Shown: in pieces, positions 38,032 to 52,476 of the stretch
Position numbering within the stretch: position 1 is the stretch's first letter
How the letters are laid out: each line of letters opens with the position of its first letter
Assembly: GCF_000426685.1 (NCBI RefSeq)
Contig: NZ_AUFV01000007.1
Coordinates: forward strand, 62,001-126,000
Length of the DNA: 64,000 bases
Source: Solimonas flava DSM 18980
GTDB taxonomy: Bacteria > Pseudomonadota > Gammaproteobacteria > Nevskiales > Nevskiaceae
Direction of reading: 5' to 3'
Notes under the pieces: model-generated
What the model was told of the DNA's origin: nothing
Databases searched by the model: none
Seen by the model: the letters and a program-made list of their open reading frames with translations, nothing else
Position numbers and translations under genes: made by a program

Positions 38032-39105
38032 GTGGACAAGATCATCAAGGGCAGGGGTACCGCGGCGCGACCGGAGGGGCGTTTCGAATCGCGGCGCGTC
38101 GAACGCTTCGACGACGGCTGGCTGCTCGACGAAGAAGCGCTGCCGCGGCTGGCGACGACGCTGCATGCCGAGCAGGCGCGCACGATCATCGCGCGCAACG
38201 ATTCGCCGGACCTGCCGTTCGCGCAGTCGATCAATCCGTATCGCGGTTGCGAGCACGGCTGCATCTATTGTTATGCGCGGCCGACGCATGCCTACCTGAA
38301 TCTGTCGCCGGGCCTCGATTTCGAAACGCAGCTGTTCTACAAGCCGAACGCCGCGGCGCTGCTGGAGGCAGAGCTGCGCCGGCCCGGCTACCGCTGTTCG
38401 ATGATCTCGCTCGGCGCCAACACCGATCCTTACCAGCCGATCGAGCGGGACTTGCGCATCACGCGCAGCCTGCTCGAGGTGATGGCGCGCTTCCGCCATC
38501 CGGTCGGCATCGTCACCAAGGGCACGCTGGTCGAGCGCGATGTCGATCTGCTGCAGGATCTGGCGCGCGACGGCCTGGCGATGGTCGCGGTCTCGATCAC
38601 CACGCTCAAGCCCGAGCTCAAGCGCACGCTGGAGCCGCGCGCCGCCTCCGGCGCGGCGCGCCTGCGCGTGATCAAGACCTTGGCCGACGCGGGCATTCCG
38701 ACGATGGTGCTGTATTCGCCGGTCATACCCTTCGTCAACGATGCCGAGCTCGAAAGCATCCTCGCCGCGGCGCACGCGGCCGGCGCGCGCCAGGCGGCGC
38801 ATATCCCGCTGCGCCTGCCGTACGAGGTGAAAGACCTGTTCCGCGAATGGCTGGAAGCGCATCTGCCGCTGAAGGCCGCGCACGTGATGAGCCTGGTCCG
38901 GCAGATGCGCGGCGGCCGCGACAACGACCCGGCCTTCGGCAGCCGCATGACCGGGCAGGGCGAATACGTGCGCATCATCCACCAGCGTTTCGATCTGGCC
39001 TGCCGGCGTCTGGGCCTGAATGTCGGCGAGCGCAGCGCCTGGCTGTCGACGACGCAGTTCCGCGTACCGCCGCAGGCCGGCGATCAGCTGGACCTGGCGT
39101 TCTGA
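38032..39105 (+). CDS. PA0069-family radical SAM protein (spore photolyase-like)
   Basis: 357 residues from GTG 38032. The radical SAM cluster is N-P-Y-R-G-C-E-H-G-C-I-Y-C-Y-A-R-P (CxxxCxxC). I-K-G-R-G near the start and F-E-T-Q-L-F-Y-K-P-N match the PA0069/Rv2578c family related to SplB, for which DNA-repair or other roles are proposed but not established. The start was chosen at the conserved K-G-R-G-T; an in-frame extension to 37936 has no such conservation. Divergent from the CheB-CheR gene. Confidence 0.88.
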   Translation: MDKIIKGRGTAARPEGRFESRRVERFDDGWLLDEEALPRLATTLHAEQARTIIARNDSPDLPFAQSINPYRGCEHGCIYCYARPTHAYLNLSPGLDFETQLFYKPNAAALLEAELRRPGYRCSMISLGANTDPYQPIERDLRITRSLLEVMARFRHPVGIVTKGTLVERDVDLLQDLARDGLAMVAVSITTLKPELKRTLEPRAASGAARLRVIKTLADAGIPTMVLYSPVIPFVNDAELESILAAAHAAGARQAAHIPLRLPYEVKDLFREWLEAHLPLKAAHVMSLVRQMRGGRDNDPAFGSRMTGQGEYVRIIHQRFDLACRRLGLNVGERSAWLSTTQFRVPPQAGDQLDLAF

Positions 39106-39151
39106 AGCGGGGCGCCCCTTATACTGGCTGCCTAAACGGGAAGGGGCTGCT

Positions 39152-40597
39152 ATGACGGATCGCGGCAGTGTCAGGGTTCAGAATACCGGTGCGTTCTACG
39201 ACGATCTGGAAAAGCTGTTGCTGCGCCAGATCGCCAGCCAGCCCACGGTCCTCGACCTGCGGCTGAAGCTGGCCGAGCTGTACTACGAGACGCGTCGGGT
39301 CGAAGCCTTTGTCAAACTGGCGCGGCAGGTTCAGACGATGATTCCGAATCTGCGACGCTCCCCGGACTGGGGGCGCATCGTCAGCATGGGGCGCATCATC
39401 GCGCTCGACGATCCGATGTTTCTCGAGGCCGAAGTCGCCGACAGGGTCGAGTACATCACCGCCAAGGCGTCCGTGGTGCGCGACTACAAGCGCATCGGCG
39501 AGGAAGAGCGTTTCCGCAAGCCGCTCGCCGCGGTCGCCGAGGCCTATGAGGCCGTGCGCAAGGATCCGCGCTTCATCGCCGAACTCGACGCCGAGTTGAT
39601 CCAGAGTGCCGGCCACCCGACCTCGTTGCAGTTCGCGGCCGCGCTGTCGCGCCATGCCGGCGGCGCTCGCATCTATCTGAAGCGCGAGGATCTCAGTGCG
39701 CAGTCCTCGCATCTGCTCGCGGCGATCTACGGCCAGGCGATGCTTGCCAAGCGCATGGGCAAGAAGACCCTGGTCGGCTTCAGCACCAACGGCCGCAGCG
39801 GCGTGGTGCTCGCCTCGGTGGCGGCGCGGCTGGGACTCGATGCCGTGGTCTACATGGACAGCGGCCAGATGCAGCTGCAGGCGAGCAATCTGTTCCGCAT
39901 GTGGATGATGGGCGCCCAGGTTCTGGAGGCCGGCACCGGGCCGAGCAAGACCGGCGACATCCGCAAGGAGGCCTGGGGGCACTGGGTTGCCAATCTCGGC
40001 GAATGTTTTCTGGTGATGGGACTCGATGCGGCGCCGCACCCGTATCCGATGCTGGCGCTGGAAATGGCGTCGGTGGCGGGGCGTGAATGTCGCCGCCAGC
40101 TGTATGCGATCAACAAGAAGGTTCCGGACCTGCTGGTCGCGCGCGCCGGCGACAATGCCGATGCGGTCGGCCTGTTTCCGCCATTCCTGCGCGCGACCGG
40201 CACGCGGCTGGTTTGCGTTGAAGCGCGCGACCATCTCGATGCGGCCGCCGAACGCGGCAACGGCGGGCCGCAGGCCTTGACGCTGCAGGAGCAGCAGCGC
40301 GCGGCGGTGATCCTCGAAGGCATGGATTACCCGCGCACGACGCGCGAACACGCCTGGCTGAAGGCCAGCGGCCGCGTCGAGTACGTGAAGGGTTCGTCAG
40401 CCGCGGCCAAGCGCGCGGTCTACGACCTCAGCAAGCACGAGGGCGTGATTCCGGCGATCGAGACGGCGTACGCGCTCGGCTGGGCGCTGCAGGAAGCCGC
40501 CAAGATGAGTGCCGAGCAGTCCGTCATCGTGATGGTCTCCGAGCAGGTCGACAAGAACATCTGGCAGATCGGCCGGGCCATGGGCGTGCCGCTGTAG
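39152..40597 (+). CDS. TPR-TrpB fusion protein lacking the PLP lysine (tryptophan synthase beta-like pseudoenzyme)
   Basis: 481 residues. Residues about 15-60 form helices with a FimV/TPR-like L-R-L-K-L-A-E-L-Y-Y-E pattern. From about 118 to the end the protein follows TrpB closely: A-E-A-Y-E-A-V-R-K-D-P-R-F, I-Y-L-K-R-E-D-L, P-H-P-Y-P-M, Y-P-R-T-T-R-E-H-A-W-L-K. However, the catalytic His-Lys pair is H187-L188, the catalytic Glu position (Glu109 of Salmonella TrpB) is Phe210, and the G-G-G-S-N phosphate loop reads G-D-N-A-D. It therefore should not form the PLP Schiff base. No trpA is adjacent. ATG 39152 has an AAGGGG SD, and a TATACT -10-like element sits at 39120-39125. Confidence 0.85.
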   Translation: MTDRGSVRVQNTGAFYDDLEKLLLRQIASQPTVLDLRLKLAELYYETRRVEAFVKLARQVQTMIPNLRRSPDWGRIVSMGRIIALDDPMFLEAEVADRVEYITAKASVVRDYKRIGEEERFRKPLAAVAEAYEAVRKDPRFIAELDAELIQSAGHPTSLQFAAALSRHAGGARIYLKREDLSAQSSHLLAAIYGQAMLAKRMGKKTLVGFSTNGRSGVVLASVAARLGLDAVVYMDSGQMQLQASNLFRMWMMGAQVLEAGTGPSKTGDIRKEAWGHWVANLGECFLVMGLDAAPHPYPMLALEMASVAGRECRRQLYAINKKVPDLLVARAGDNADAVGLFPPFLRATGTRLVCVEARDHLDAAAERGNGGPQALTLQEQQRAAVILEGMDYPRTTREHAWLKASGRVEYVKGSSAAAKRAVYDLSKHEGVIPAIETAYALGWALQEAAKMSAEQSVIVMVSEQVDKNIWQIGRAMGVPL

Positions 40598-40604
40598 TCC
40601 GGCT

Positions 40605-41135
40605 TCAGGGGCTTCGCGCCGCGCGGCCCGACGCTTTTCCGGCCACCCGCGATCCTGCGGGCTGGCCGGCCGGCGGGGCGGATTCGGCGCGCGGCAGCTG
40701 CAGCGCAGACTCAAGCCGTTCCAGTGCTTCGAGAAAGGCGGCGGCGAGGGCGGGTTCCAGCACGGCGAGCAGCTCGCGCTCGCGTGCCAGCGCCAGTGGC
40801 ACCAGGGTCTCGTAGAGGCGGCGCCCGCGCGGCGTCAGTTGCAGCTGCGTCTCGCGGCCGTCGGCGGCGCCGGCCGCCACGCGTACGTGTCCCGATTCCC
40901 GCAGGAAGGCGACCGCGCGGCTGACGCGCGTCTTGTGCATGCGCGTCGAGGCGGCGATCGCCTGCGCCGTGCAGCGGCCCTCGGCGCCCAGCGTGGCGAG
41001 GATGCGCCATTCGGGAACGTCGATGCCGTAGCGCTGCCGGTAGATCTGCGCCAGATTCTGGCTGACCTCGGCGGCCAGCCGGTTGAGGCGGAACGGCAGG
41101 AAGCGCAGCAGGTGCAGTTCGGCGGCAGCGGACAT
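40605..41135 (-). CDS. MarR-family transcriptional regulator of the homogentisate operon
   Basis: 176 residues. Winged helix-turn-helix: V-P-E-W-R-I-L-A-T-L, T-A-Q-A-I-A-A-S-T-R-M-H-K-T-R-V-S-R-A-V (recognition helix) and wing D-G-R-E-T-Q-L-Q-L-T-P-R-G-R-R-L-Y. The last 30 residues are a Pro/Ala/Gly/Ser-rich tail. Divergent from hmgA-fahA with a palindrome between them, so repression of hmgA with an aromatic-acid inducer is the likely role (inference). Confidence 0.88.
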   Translation of the reverse strand: MSAAAELHLLRFLPFRLNRLAAEVSQNLAQIYRQRYGIDVPEWRILATLGAEGRCTAQAIAASTRMHKTRVSRAVAFLRESGHVRVAAGAADGRETQLQLTPRGRRLYETLVPLALARERELLAVLEPALAAAFLEALERLESALQLPRAESAPPAGQPAGSRVAGKASGRAARSP

Positions 41136-41153
41136 CCCGGGGTTTCTCCGGTC

Positions 41154-41182
41154 TTGACCCGGTCAGGGTCGCTTTCTACGAT
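41154..41182 (+). promoter_or_regulatory. Sigma-70-like promoter of hmgA-fahA
   Basis: TTGACC (41154-41159), a 17-bp spacer and TACGAT (41177-41182). The -35 box matches 5/6 and the -10 box 4/6. Confidence 0.6.
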
Positions 41183-41183
41183 G

Positions 41184-41197
41184 GTTGCGATCGCAAC
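41184..41197. promoter_or_regulatory. Palindromic operator candidate for the MarR regulator
   Basis: GTTGCGATCGCAAC is a perfect 14-bp palindrome. With flanking bases it extends to 20 bp with one mismatched pair. It covers the expected transcription start of the hmgA promoter. Confidence 0.7.
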
Positions 41198-41268
41198 TAT
41201 AGGAGCGACGCAGCGACCCGTCGAGCTCGACGAGGAGCGGCGCTGACGTCGACCGCCGGAGGAGATTC

Positions 41269-42573
41269 ATGCCCATCGCCAGCGGTGCGCCGTACCAGAG
41301 CGGCTTCGGCAACGAGTTCGCGACCGAGGCCTTGCCCGGCGCGCTGCCGCTCGGACGCAATTCGCCGCAGCGCTGCGCCTACGGCCTTTACGCCGAGCAA
41401 CTGTCCGGCACCGCCTTCACGGCGCCGCGCCATGCCAATCGCCGCTCGTGGCTGTACCGCATCCGGCCGGCGCTGGCCCATGGGGCATTCATGCCGCTGC
41501 CGCATGCCGGCATCGAGGCGCTGGCCGACGGTTTGGCCACGCCCGAGCCGTTGCGCTGGAGTCCGCCGCCGCTGCCGTCCGCAGCTACGGATTTCGTCGA
41601 CGGACTCGTCGCCTACGCCGGCAACGGCGGGCCGGCGGGGCAGAGCGGCTGCGCGATCTATCTCTATGCGGCCAACCGCTCGATGCACGAGCGCTGGTTC
41701 TACGATGCCGACGGCGAGCTGCTGATCGTGCCGCAGCTCGGACGCCTGCGGCTGGCGACCGAGCTGGGCCGCATCGAGCTCGAGCCGCAGCAGGTCGCGG
41801 TGATCCCGCGCGGCGTGCGCTTCGCCGTCGAACTGCTCGACGAGGCGGCGCGCGGCTACCTCTGCGAGAACTTCGGCGCGCCGCTGAAGCTGCCGGATCT
41901 CGGCCCGATCGGCGCCAACGGCCTTGCCAATGCCCGCGACTTCGAGACGCCGGTCGCGGCCTACGAGGATCGCGAGGTCGACGGCGAGCTGATCGCCAAG
42001 TATCAGGGCCGCCTGTGGCGCGCGCCGATCGATCATTCGCCGCTCGACGTCGTCGCCTGGCACGGGCGCCACGCGCCGTATCGCTACGACCTGCGACGCT
42101 TCAATGCGATCGGCTCGATTTCCTACGATCATCCCGACCCGTCGATCTTCCTCGTGCTGCATGCGCCGAGCGACAGCGAAGGCGTCAGCAACCTCGATTT
42201 CGTGATTTTTCCGCCGCGCTGGCTGGTGATGCAGGACACGTTCCGCCCGCCGTGGTTCCACCGCAACGTCGCCAGCGAGTTCATGGGCCTGATCCACGGC
42301 GTCTACGACGCCAAGGCCGACGGTTTCGTGCCCGGCGGCGCCTCGCTGCACACCTGCATGAGCGGCCACGGCCCCGACGCGGCGACGTTCGAGCGGGCGA
42401 GCCACGCCGACCTGTCGCGCCCGGAGCGCATCGCCGACACCATGGCCTTCATGTTCGAGTCGCGGCTGCCGCTCCTGCCGGCGCGCGCCGCCGTCGATGC
42501 CCCGCATCGGCAGCGTGATTACCGCGCCTGCTGGCAAGGCCTGCGCAAGCACTTCGATCCCGCACATTGCTGA
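41269..42573 (+). CDS. hmgA: Homogentisate 1,2-dioxygenase
   Basis: 434 residues. Fe(II) enzyme that opens the ring of homogentisate to maleylacetoacetate in tyrosine/phenylalanine degradation. N-terminal Y-Q-S-G-F-G-N-E-F and the iron ligands His331, Glu337 and His367 ([10 protein letters not shown] and S-G-H-G-P-D) are present. GGAGGAG SD. First gene of a two-gene unit with fahA; maiA and hpd are not in the window. Confidence 0.97.
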   Translation: MPIASGAPYQSGFGNEFATEALPGALPLGRNSPQRCAYGLYAEQLSGTAFTAPRHANRRSWLYRIRPALAHGAFMPLPHAGIEALADGLATPEPLRWSPPPLPSAATDFVDGLVAYAGNGGPAGQSGCAIYLYAANRSMHERWFYDADGELLIVPQLGRLRLATELGRIELEPQQVAVIPRGVRFAVELLDEAARGYLCENFGAPLKLPDLGPIGANGLANARDFETPVAAYEDREVDGELIAKYQGRLWRAPIDHSPLDVVAWHGRHAPYRYDLRRFNAIGSISYDHPDPSIFLVLHAPSDSEGVSNLDFVIFPPRWLVMQDTFRPPWFHRNVASEFMGLIHGVYDAKADGFVPGGASLHTCMSGHGPDAATFERASHADLSRPERIADTMAFMFESRLPLLPARAAVDAPHRQRDYRACWQGLRKHFDPAHC

Positions 42574-42578
42574 TCTCC

Positions 42579-43886
42579 ATGCTCAACGAAACGCACGCGC
42601 CGTCGCTGCGCAGCTGGGTGCCGGGCGCGCAGGCGCCCGACGGCGATTTTCCGATCCAGAACCTGCCGTTCGCGATGTTTCGCCGCCGCGGTACGGACGC
42701 GGCGTGGCGCGGCGGCGTGGCGATCGGCGAGCGGATCGTCGATCTGGCGGAGCTCGCCGCACGCGCACCGTTCGAAGGCCTTGCGGCGCAGGCCTTGCAG
42801 GCCGGCGCGCAGGCGACGCTGAACGCGCTGATGGCGCTCGGCGCGCCGGCCTGGTCGGCGCTGCGCCTGGCGTTGTCGCGCGCGCTGCGCGAGGGCTCGT
42901 CGCTGCGCGCGACGCTCGAGCCCTGCCTGCTCGCGCAGGCCGAGGCCGAGTACGCCCTGCCGGCGACGATCGGCGACTACACCGATTTCTATACCTCGAT
43001 CCACCACGCGACCAGCGTCGGCCGCCTGTTCCGGCCTGACCAGCCGCTGCTGCCGAACTACCGATGGGTGCCGATCGGCTACCACGGGCGCAGCTCGTCG
43101 ATCGGCGTATCCGGCCAGCGCTTCGCGCGGCCCTGCGGGCAGACGCTAGCGCCGGGCGCGGCGGCACCCACCGTCGGGCCGTCGAAGAAGCTCGATTACG
43201 AACTTGAGCTGGGCGTGTTCGTCGGCCCCGGCAATGCGCCGGGGCAGGCGGTGCCGATTGCTGAGGCCGAGTCGCACATCTTCGGGCTTTGTCTGCTCAA
43301 CGACTGGTCGGCGCGCGATCTGCAGGCCTGGGAATACCAGCCGCTCGGTCCGTTTCTCGCCAAGAATTTCGCGACCACGATTTCGCCGTGGATCGTGACG
43401 CTGGAGGCGCTGGCGCCGTACCGCAGGCCGTTCATGCGCGCGGACGGCGATCCGGCGCCGCTGCCGTATCTTGATTCGGCGGCGAACCGGGCCGCGGGCG
43501 CCCTTGACATCCGCCTGCAGGTGCTGATCGAGACGGCGGCGATGCGCGCGCGCGGCGAGCCTGCGCAGGCGCTGTCCGAGACCAGTTTCCGGCATGCGTA
43601 CTGGACGATCGCGCAGCTGGTTGCCCATCACAGCGTCAACGGCTGCAATCTGCGCCCCGGCGATCTGCTCGGCACCGGCACGCAGTCCGGGCCGACGCCG
43701 GGCGAAGCCGGCTCGCTGCTCGAACTGACGGCGGGCGGGCAGCGGCCGCTGACGATCGGCGGCGAGGCGCGCAGCTTCCTGGCCGATGGCGATCGCGTCG
43801 TGCTGCGCGGCTGGTGCGTCGGCGAGGGCGCGGCGCGGATCGGTTTCGGCGAGGTCGAGGGGATGGTGCTGCCGGCGCAGGGCTGA
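42579..43886 (+). CDS. fahA: Fumarylacetoacetase
   Basis: 435 residues from ATG 42579, five bases after the hmgA stop; a TTG at 42567 would overlap. It hydrolyses fumarylacetoacetate to fumarate and acetoacetate. D-Y-T-D-F-Y-T-S-I-H-H-A-T carries the catalytic His, and L-D-Y-E-L-E-L-G-V-F and L-N-D-W-S-A-R-D are the Ca/Mg ligands. Length is that of the full two-domain FAH, not the short FAHD type. Confidence 0.96.
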   Translation: MLNETHAPSLRSWVPGAQAPDGDFPIQNLPFAMFRRRGTDAAWRGGVAIGERIVDLAELAARAPFEGLAAQALQAGAQATLNALMALGAPAWSALRLALSRALREGSSLRATLEPCLLAQAEAEYALPATIGDYTDFYTSIHHATSVGRLFRPDQPLLPNYRWVPIGYHGRSSSIGVSGQRFARPCGQTLAPGAAAPTVGPSKKLDYELELGVFVGPGNAPGQAVPIAEAESHIFGLCLLNDWSARDLQAWEYQPLGPFLAKNFATTISPWIVTLEALAPYRRPFMRADGDPAPLPYLDSAANRAAGALDIRLQVLIETAAMRARGEPAQALSETSFRHAYWTIAQLVAHHSVNGCNLRPGDLLGTGTQSGPTPGEAGSLLELTAGGQRPLTIGGEARSFLADGDRVVLRGWCVGEGAARIGFGEVEGMVLPAQG

Positions 43887-43941
43887 AAGGGCGGCTGCGC
43901 GGATTGCGGCCGGTCTGGGGGATTTTTTCGCGAAGTTTCGA

Positions 43942-43970
43942 TAGACCTTGCGGCGCTGCACCAATATAAT
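43942..43970 (+). promoter_or_regulatory. Sigma-70 promoter of carA
   Basis: TAGACC (43942-43947), 17-bp spacer, perfect TATAAT (43965-43970). Confidence 0.7.
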
Positions 43971-43987
43971 GCCGGCCTAATCCAGTA

Positions 43988-44021
43988 CGGGGGCGCTAGA
44001 CGCACGACACGCCCCCGTTTT
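43988..44021 (+). terminator. Terminator-like hairpin in the carA leader (possible attenuator)
   Basis: Perfect 8-bp stem CGGGGGCG/CGCCCCCG (43988-43995 with 44010-44017), 14-nt loop, then TTTT. It lies between the promoter and the start codon of the gene it would regulate. Confidence 0.6.
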
Positions 44022-44051
44022 CGTGTCCGCCTCCCAGGATTAGATCCGCCG

Positions 44052-45188
44052 ATGACCGACTTCAAACCGGCCCTGCTTGCCCTCGCCGATGGTTCCATCT
44101 TCAAGGGCGTTTCCATCGGAGCCGATGGTCTAACGGTCGGGGAAGTCGTTTTCAACACGGCGATGACCGGCTACCAGGAAATCCTCACGGATCCTTCGTA
44201 CCGCGAGCAGATCGTCACGCTGACCTATCCGCACATCGGCAACGTCGGCACCAATGCCGAGGACGCGGAGTCCGAGCGCGTGCATATCGCCGGCCTGGTG
44301 CTGCGCGAAGTGCCGCGCCGGCACAGCAATTTCCGCTCGACGCAGGATTTCCGCGAATACCTGAAGGCCAACAAGACGGTCGCGATCGCCGGCATCGATA
44401 CGCGCCGCCTGACGCGCATCCTGCGCGACAAGGGCGCGCAGAACGGCTGCATCCTCGCCGGCAGCCGCATCACCGAGAAGAAGGCGCTCGACGCCGCGCG
44501 CGCGTTTCCCGGCCTGAAGGGCATGGACCTCGCCAAGGTCGTGTCGGTGACCAAGCCGTATGCGTGGACGCGCGGTTCGTGGACGCTCGAGACCAACCGC
44601 GAGACGGTGCGCGAAGGCGGCCGCTTCCACGTCGTGGTCTACGACTACGGCGTCAAGTCGAACATCCTGCGCATGCTCGCCGACCGCGACTGCCGCGTCA
44701 CCGTGGTGCCGGCGCAGACCAGCGCCGCCGAGGTGCTCAAGCTCAAGCCGGACGGCGTCATGCTGTCGAACGGCCCCGGCGATCCGGAGCCCTGCGATTA
44801 CGCGATCGCCGCCGCGCGCACGTTCCTCGCCAAGAAGACGCCGCTGTTCGGCATCTGCCTGGGCCATCAGATCCTTGGTCTGGCGCTGGGCGCGCAGACG
44901 CTGAAGATGAAGCTCGGCCATCACGGCGCCAACCATCCGGTCCAGGATCTGGAAACCGGCCGCGTGATGATCACGAGCCAGAATCACGGCTTCGCGGTCG
45001 ACGAAGCGACGCTGCCGAAGAATGTCGTCGCCACGCACCGCTCGCTGTTCGACGGTTCCAACCAGGGTCTGCGCGTGCTCGATGCGCCAGCCTTCAGCTT
45101 CCAGGGCCACCCCGAGGCCAGCCCCGGCCCGCACGACGTCGCCGAACTGTTCGACCGCTTCGTGGGCCTGATGGCGGAAAAGCGGTAA
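44052..45188 (+). CDS. carA: Carbamoyl-phosphate synthase small subunit (glutaminase)
   Basis: 378 residues. It releases ammonia from glutamine for arginine and pyrimidine synthesis. N-terminal L-A-D-G-S-I-F-K-G, central T-R-R-L-T-R-I-L-R, and a GATase class I triad with Cys269 in F-G-I-C-L-G-H-Q and H-P-E near the C-terminus. A terminator-like hairpin lies in its leader. A LysE-type exporter gene separates it from carB. Confidence 0.97.
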   Translation: MTDFKPALLALADGSIFKGVSIGADGLTVGEVVFNTAMTGYQEILTDPSYREQIVTLTYPHIGNVGTNAEDAESERVHIAGLVLREVPRRHSNFRSTQDFREYLKANKTVAIAGIDTRRLTRILRDKGAQNGCILAGSRITEKKALDAARAFPGLKGMDLAKVVSVTKPYAWTRGSWTLETNRETVREGGRFHVVVYDYGVKSNILRMLADRDCRVTVVPAQTSAAEVLKLKPDGVMLSNGPGDPEPCDYAIAAARTFLAKKTPLFGICLGHQILGLALGAQTLKMKLGHHGANHPVQDLETGRVMITSQNHGFAVDEATLPKNVVATHRSLFDGSNQGLRVLDAPAFSFQGHPEASPGPHDVAELFDRFVGLMAEKR

Positions 45189-45193
45189 GCCCA

Positions 45194-45841
45194 GTGCTCG
45201 GAATCACCGACATCGCCACTTACGTGATCGGAGTGGTGATCATCGTCCTGCTGCCCGGCCCGAACTCGATGTTCGTGCTCAGTGTGGCGGCGCGCGACGG
45301 CGTGCGCGCCGGCTATCGCGCGGCCTGCGGCGTGTTCGTCGGCGATTTCATCCTGATGCTGCTGGCGGCCGCCGGCGTCGCCTCGCTGCTGCGCGCCTAT
45401 CCGCAACTGTTCTTCGCGCTGAAGTGGGCCGGCGCCGCGTATCTGGGCTGGCTCGGCCTGGCCATGCTGCGCGCGGCCTGGCGGACCTGGCATCGCGAGT
45501 CGCAGCCGCCGAGCGCAGCGCTCGCCGAGCCGGCGACGGCGCGACCGTTCCGGCGGGCGCTGGCGATCAGCCTGCTGAACCCGAAGGCGATCCTGTTCTT
45601 CATGTCGTTCTTCATCCAGTTCGTCGATCGCAGCTATCCGTATCCGGCGCTGTCGTTCGCCGCGCTCGGTGCGATCGTGCAGATCGCGAGCTTTGCCTAT
45701 CTGAGCACCCTGATCCTCGCCGGTAACCGCCTCGCGGCGGCGTTCCGCGCGCGCCGGCGCTTGAGCGCCGGGGCGACCGGCGGGGTCGGTGCCCTGTTCC
45801 TGAGTTTCAGTGCCCGGCTGGCAACGGCCGCGGCCAACTAG
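45194..45841 (+). CDS. LysE/RhtB-family amino-acid exporter (LeuE-like)
   Basis: 215 residues from GTG 45194, five bases after carA. Six predicted membrane helices. The family signature [22 protein letters not shown] sits after helix 1, and [13 protein letters not shown] in the second half. Its place inside carAB suggests co-expression with carbamoyl-phosphate synthesis; the substrate is unknown. Confidence 0.88.
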   Translation: MLGITDIATYVIGVVIIVLLPGPNSMFVLSVAARDGVRAGYRAACGVFVGDFILMLLAAAGVASLLRAYPQLFFALKWAGAAYLGWLGLAMLRAAWRTWHRESQPPSAALAEPATARPFRRALAISLLNPKAILFFMSFFIQFVDRSYPYPALSFAALGAIVQIASFAYLSTLILAGNRLAAAFRARRRLSAGATGGVGALFLSFSARLATAAAN

Positions 45842-45861
45842 CCCGTCAGACGAGTCGCAAG

Positions 45862-49110
<3,249 letters not shown>

Positions 49111-49256
49111 TCCGCCGGCTGTGGCCCGGGCGCGCCGCCCCTGCGGGGTGGGCGGGCCCGGGCCGTGATGGTATCTTTGCGTATCCCCAGTCGGACCGAA
49201 GGTCGGCTAGCCGCCGACACGCGGTCCTTTTGTCCATTCGAAATAACGGGATAGAG

Positions 49257-49733
49257 ATGAACAAGACCCCGATGACGCTGCGCGGCGCCGAGAAGCTGCG
49301 CGAAGAACTCCGGCACCGCAAGAGCGAACTGCGGCCGACGATCATCGCTGCCGTCGAAGAGGCGCGTTCGCACGGCGACCTCAAGGAGAACGCCGAGTAC
49401 CATGCGGCCCGCGAGCAGCACGGCTTCAACGAGGGGCGGATCCAGGAGATCGAGGCCAAGCTGTCGAATGCCCAGATCATCGACCCCAAGCAGGTTGCGG
49501 CGCGCGGCAAGATCATCTTCGGCGCGACGGTGCAGCTCGCCGACGCCGACAGCGGCGAGGAAATGAACTACCAGATCGTCGGCGAGGATGAGGCGGACGT
49601 GAAGGCGGGTCTGCTGTCGGTCAACAGCCCGATCGCCAAGGCCCTGATCGGCAAGGCCGAAGGGGACTTCGTGCAGGTCGCGACGCCGCAGGGCGTGCGC
49701 GAGTTCGAGGTCGTCGGCGTGCGTTACCTCTGA
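49257..49733 (+). CDS. greA: Transcript cleavage factor GreA
   Basis: 158 residues. The N-terminal coiled coil carries the acidic tip D-L-K-E-N-A-E-Y that enters the RNA polymerase secondary channel, and a C-terminal FKBP-like domain contains [26 protein letters not shown] is the usual start. It follows carB after a GC-rich inverted repeat without a T-run. Confidence 0.97.
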   Translation: MNKTPMTLRGAEKLREELRHRKSELRPTIIAAVEEARSHGDLKENAEYHAAREQHGFNEGRIQEIEAKLSNAQIIDPKQVAARGKIIFGATVQLADADSGEEMNYQIVGEDEADVKAGLLSVNSPIAKALIGKAEGDFVQVATPQGVREFEVVGVRYL

Positions 49734-49806
49734 AGGTCTTTCAGGCCCGGGCCTTGAAGCTGGCGATTTCGCCCGCATCTCGGCGGGCATGACTGCCGCC
49801 CCATCC

Positions 49807-50436
49807 ATGACGCAGAAACGCCGCCCCAGTTCCGCCCGCTGGCTCGCCGAGCACGAGTCCGACCCTTACGTCCAGGAAGCGCGGCGGCTGGGCTATCGTT
49901 CGCGGGCGGTTTTCAAGCTCAAGGAAATCCAGGAAAAGGACAAGATCCTGCGGCCCGGCCAGATCGTCGTCGACCTCGGCGCCGCACCGGGCGGCTGGAG
50001 CCAGTACGCCCGGCCGCTGCTCGGCGCCAAGGGCCAGCTGTTCGCGCTCGACATCCTGCCGTTCGATCCGATCCCGGCCGTCGACATCATCGTCGGCGAC
50101 TTCCGCGAGGACGCGGTCCTGCACCAGCTGGAGGCCAAGGTTGGCGATCTGTCGGTCGACGTCGTCCTCAGCGACATGGCGCCGAACCTGTCCGGCGTCG
50201 ACGCCGCCGATCAGGCCGGCAGCATCCATCTGTGCGAACTGGCGCTCGAGTTCGCCAAGGCGCATCTGAAGCCGCGCGGCACGCTGCTGGTCAAGGCGTT
50301 CCAGGGCGAGGGCTTCGACGCCTACCTCAAGACGATGCGCGAGGCGTTCGAGACCGTCAGCATCCGCAAGCCCAAGGCTTCGCGGGCGCGTTCTAGTGAA
50401 GTTTATTTGCTGGCGCGCAACTTCCGTGCGGTGTAA
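49807..50436 (+). CDS. rlmE: 23S rRNA 2'-O-ribose U2552 methyltransferase
   Basis: 209 residues from ATG 49807, which aligns with the E. coli start; ATG 49789 would add six residues. SAM site [23 protein letters not shown] near the N-terminus, D-M-A-P-N-L-S-G, and [11 protein letters not shown] at the end. Heat-shock gene paired with ftsH, as in E. coli. Confidence 0.95.
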   Translation: MTQKRRPSSARWLAEHESDPYVQEARRLGYRSRAVFKLKEIQEKDKILRPGQIVVDLGAAPGGWSQYARPLLGAKGQLFALDILPFDPIPAVDIIVGDFREDAVLHQLEAKVGDLSVDVVLSDMAPNLSGVDAADQAGSIHLCELALEFAKAHLKPRGTLLVKAFQGEGFDAYLKTMREAFETVSIRKPKASRARSSEVYLLARNFRAV

Positions 50437-50472
50437 GGTGCAATCGTCCGTAATTCCGACAGGTCTCCGACG

Positions 50473-52413
<1,941 letters not shown>

Positions 52414-52420
52414 CAAAGAC

Positions 52421-52448
52421 AAGAAGGCCGGCGAGAGCCGGCCTTCTT
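52421..52448 (+). terminator. Hairpin after ftsH
   Basis: Perfect 12-bp stem AAGAAGGCCGGC/GCCGGCCTTCTT with GAGA loop; the T-tail is short, so termination may be partial before folP. Confidence 0.7.
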
Positions 52449-52476
52449 CGTTGCCTCCCCGATCCGCGAAGAACAG

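Noticed and set aside
49115-49170. GC-rich inverted repeat between carB and greA
   Set aside because: The stem is strong but there is no T-run. It may fold but is not supported as an intrinsic terminator.
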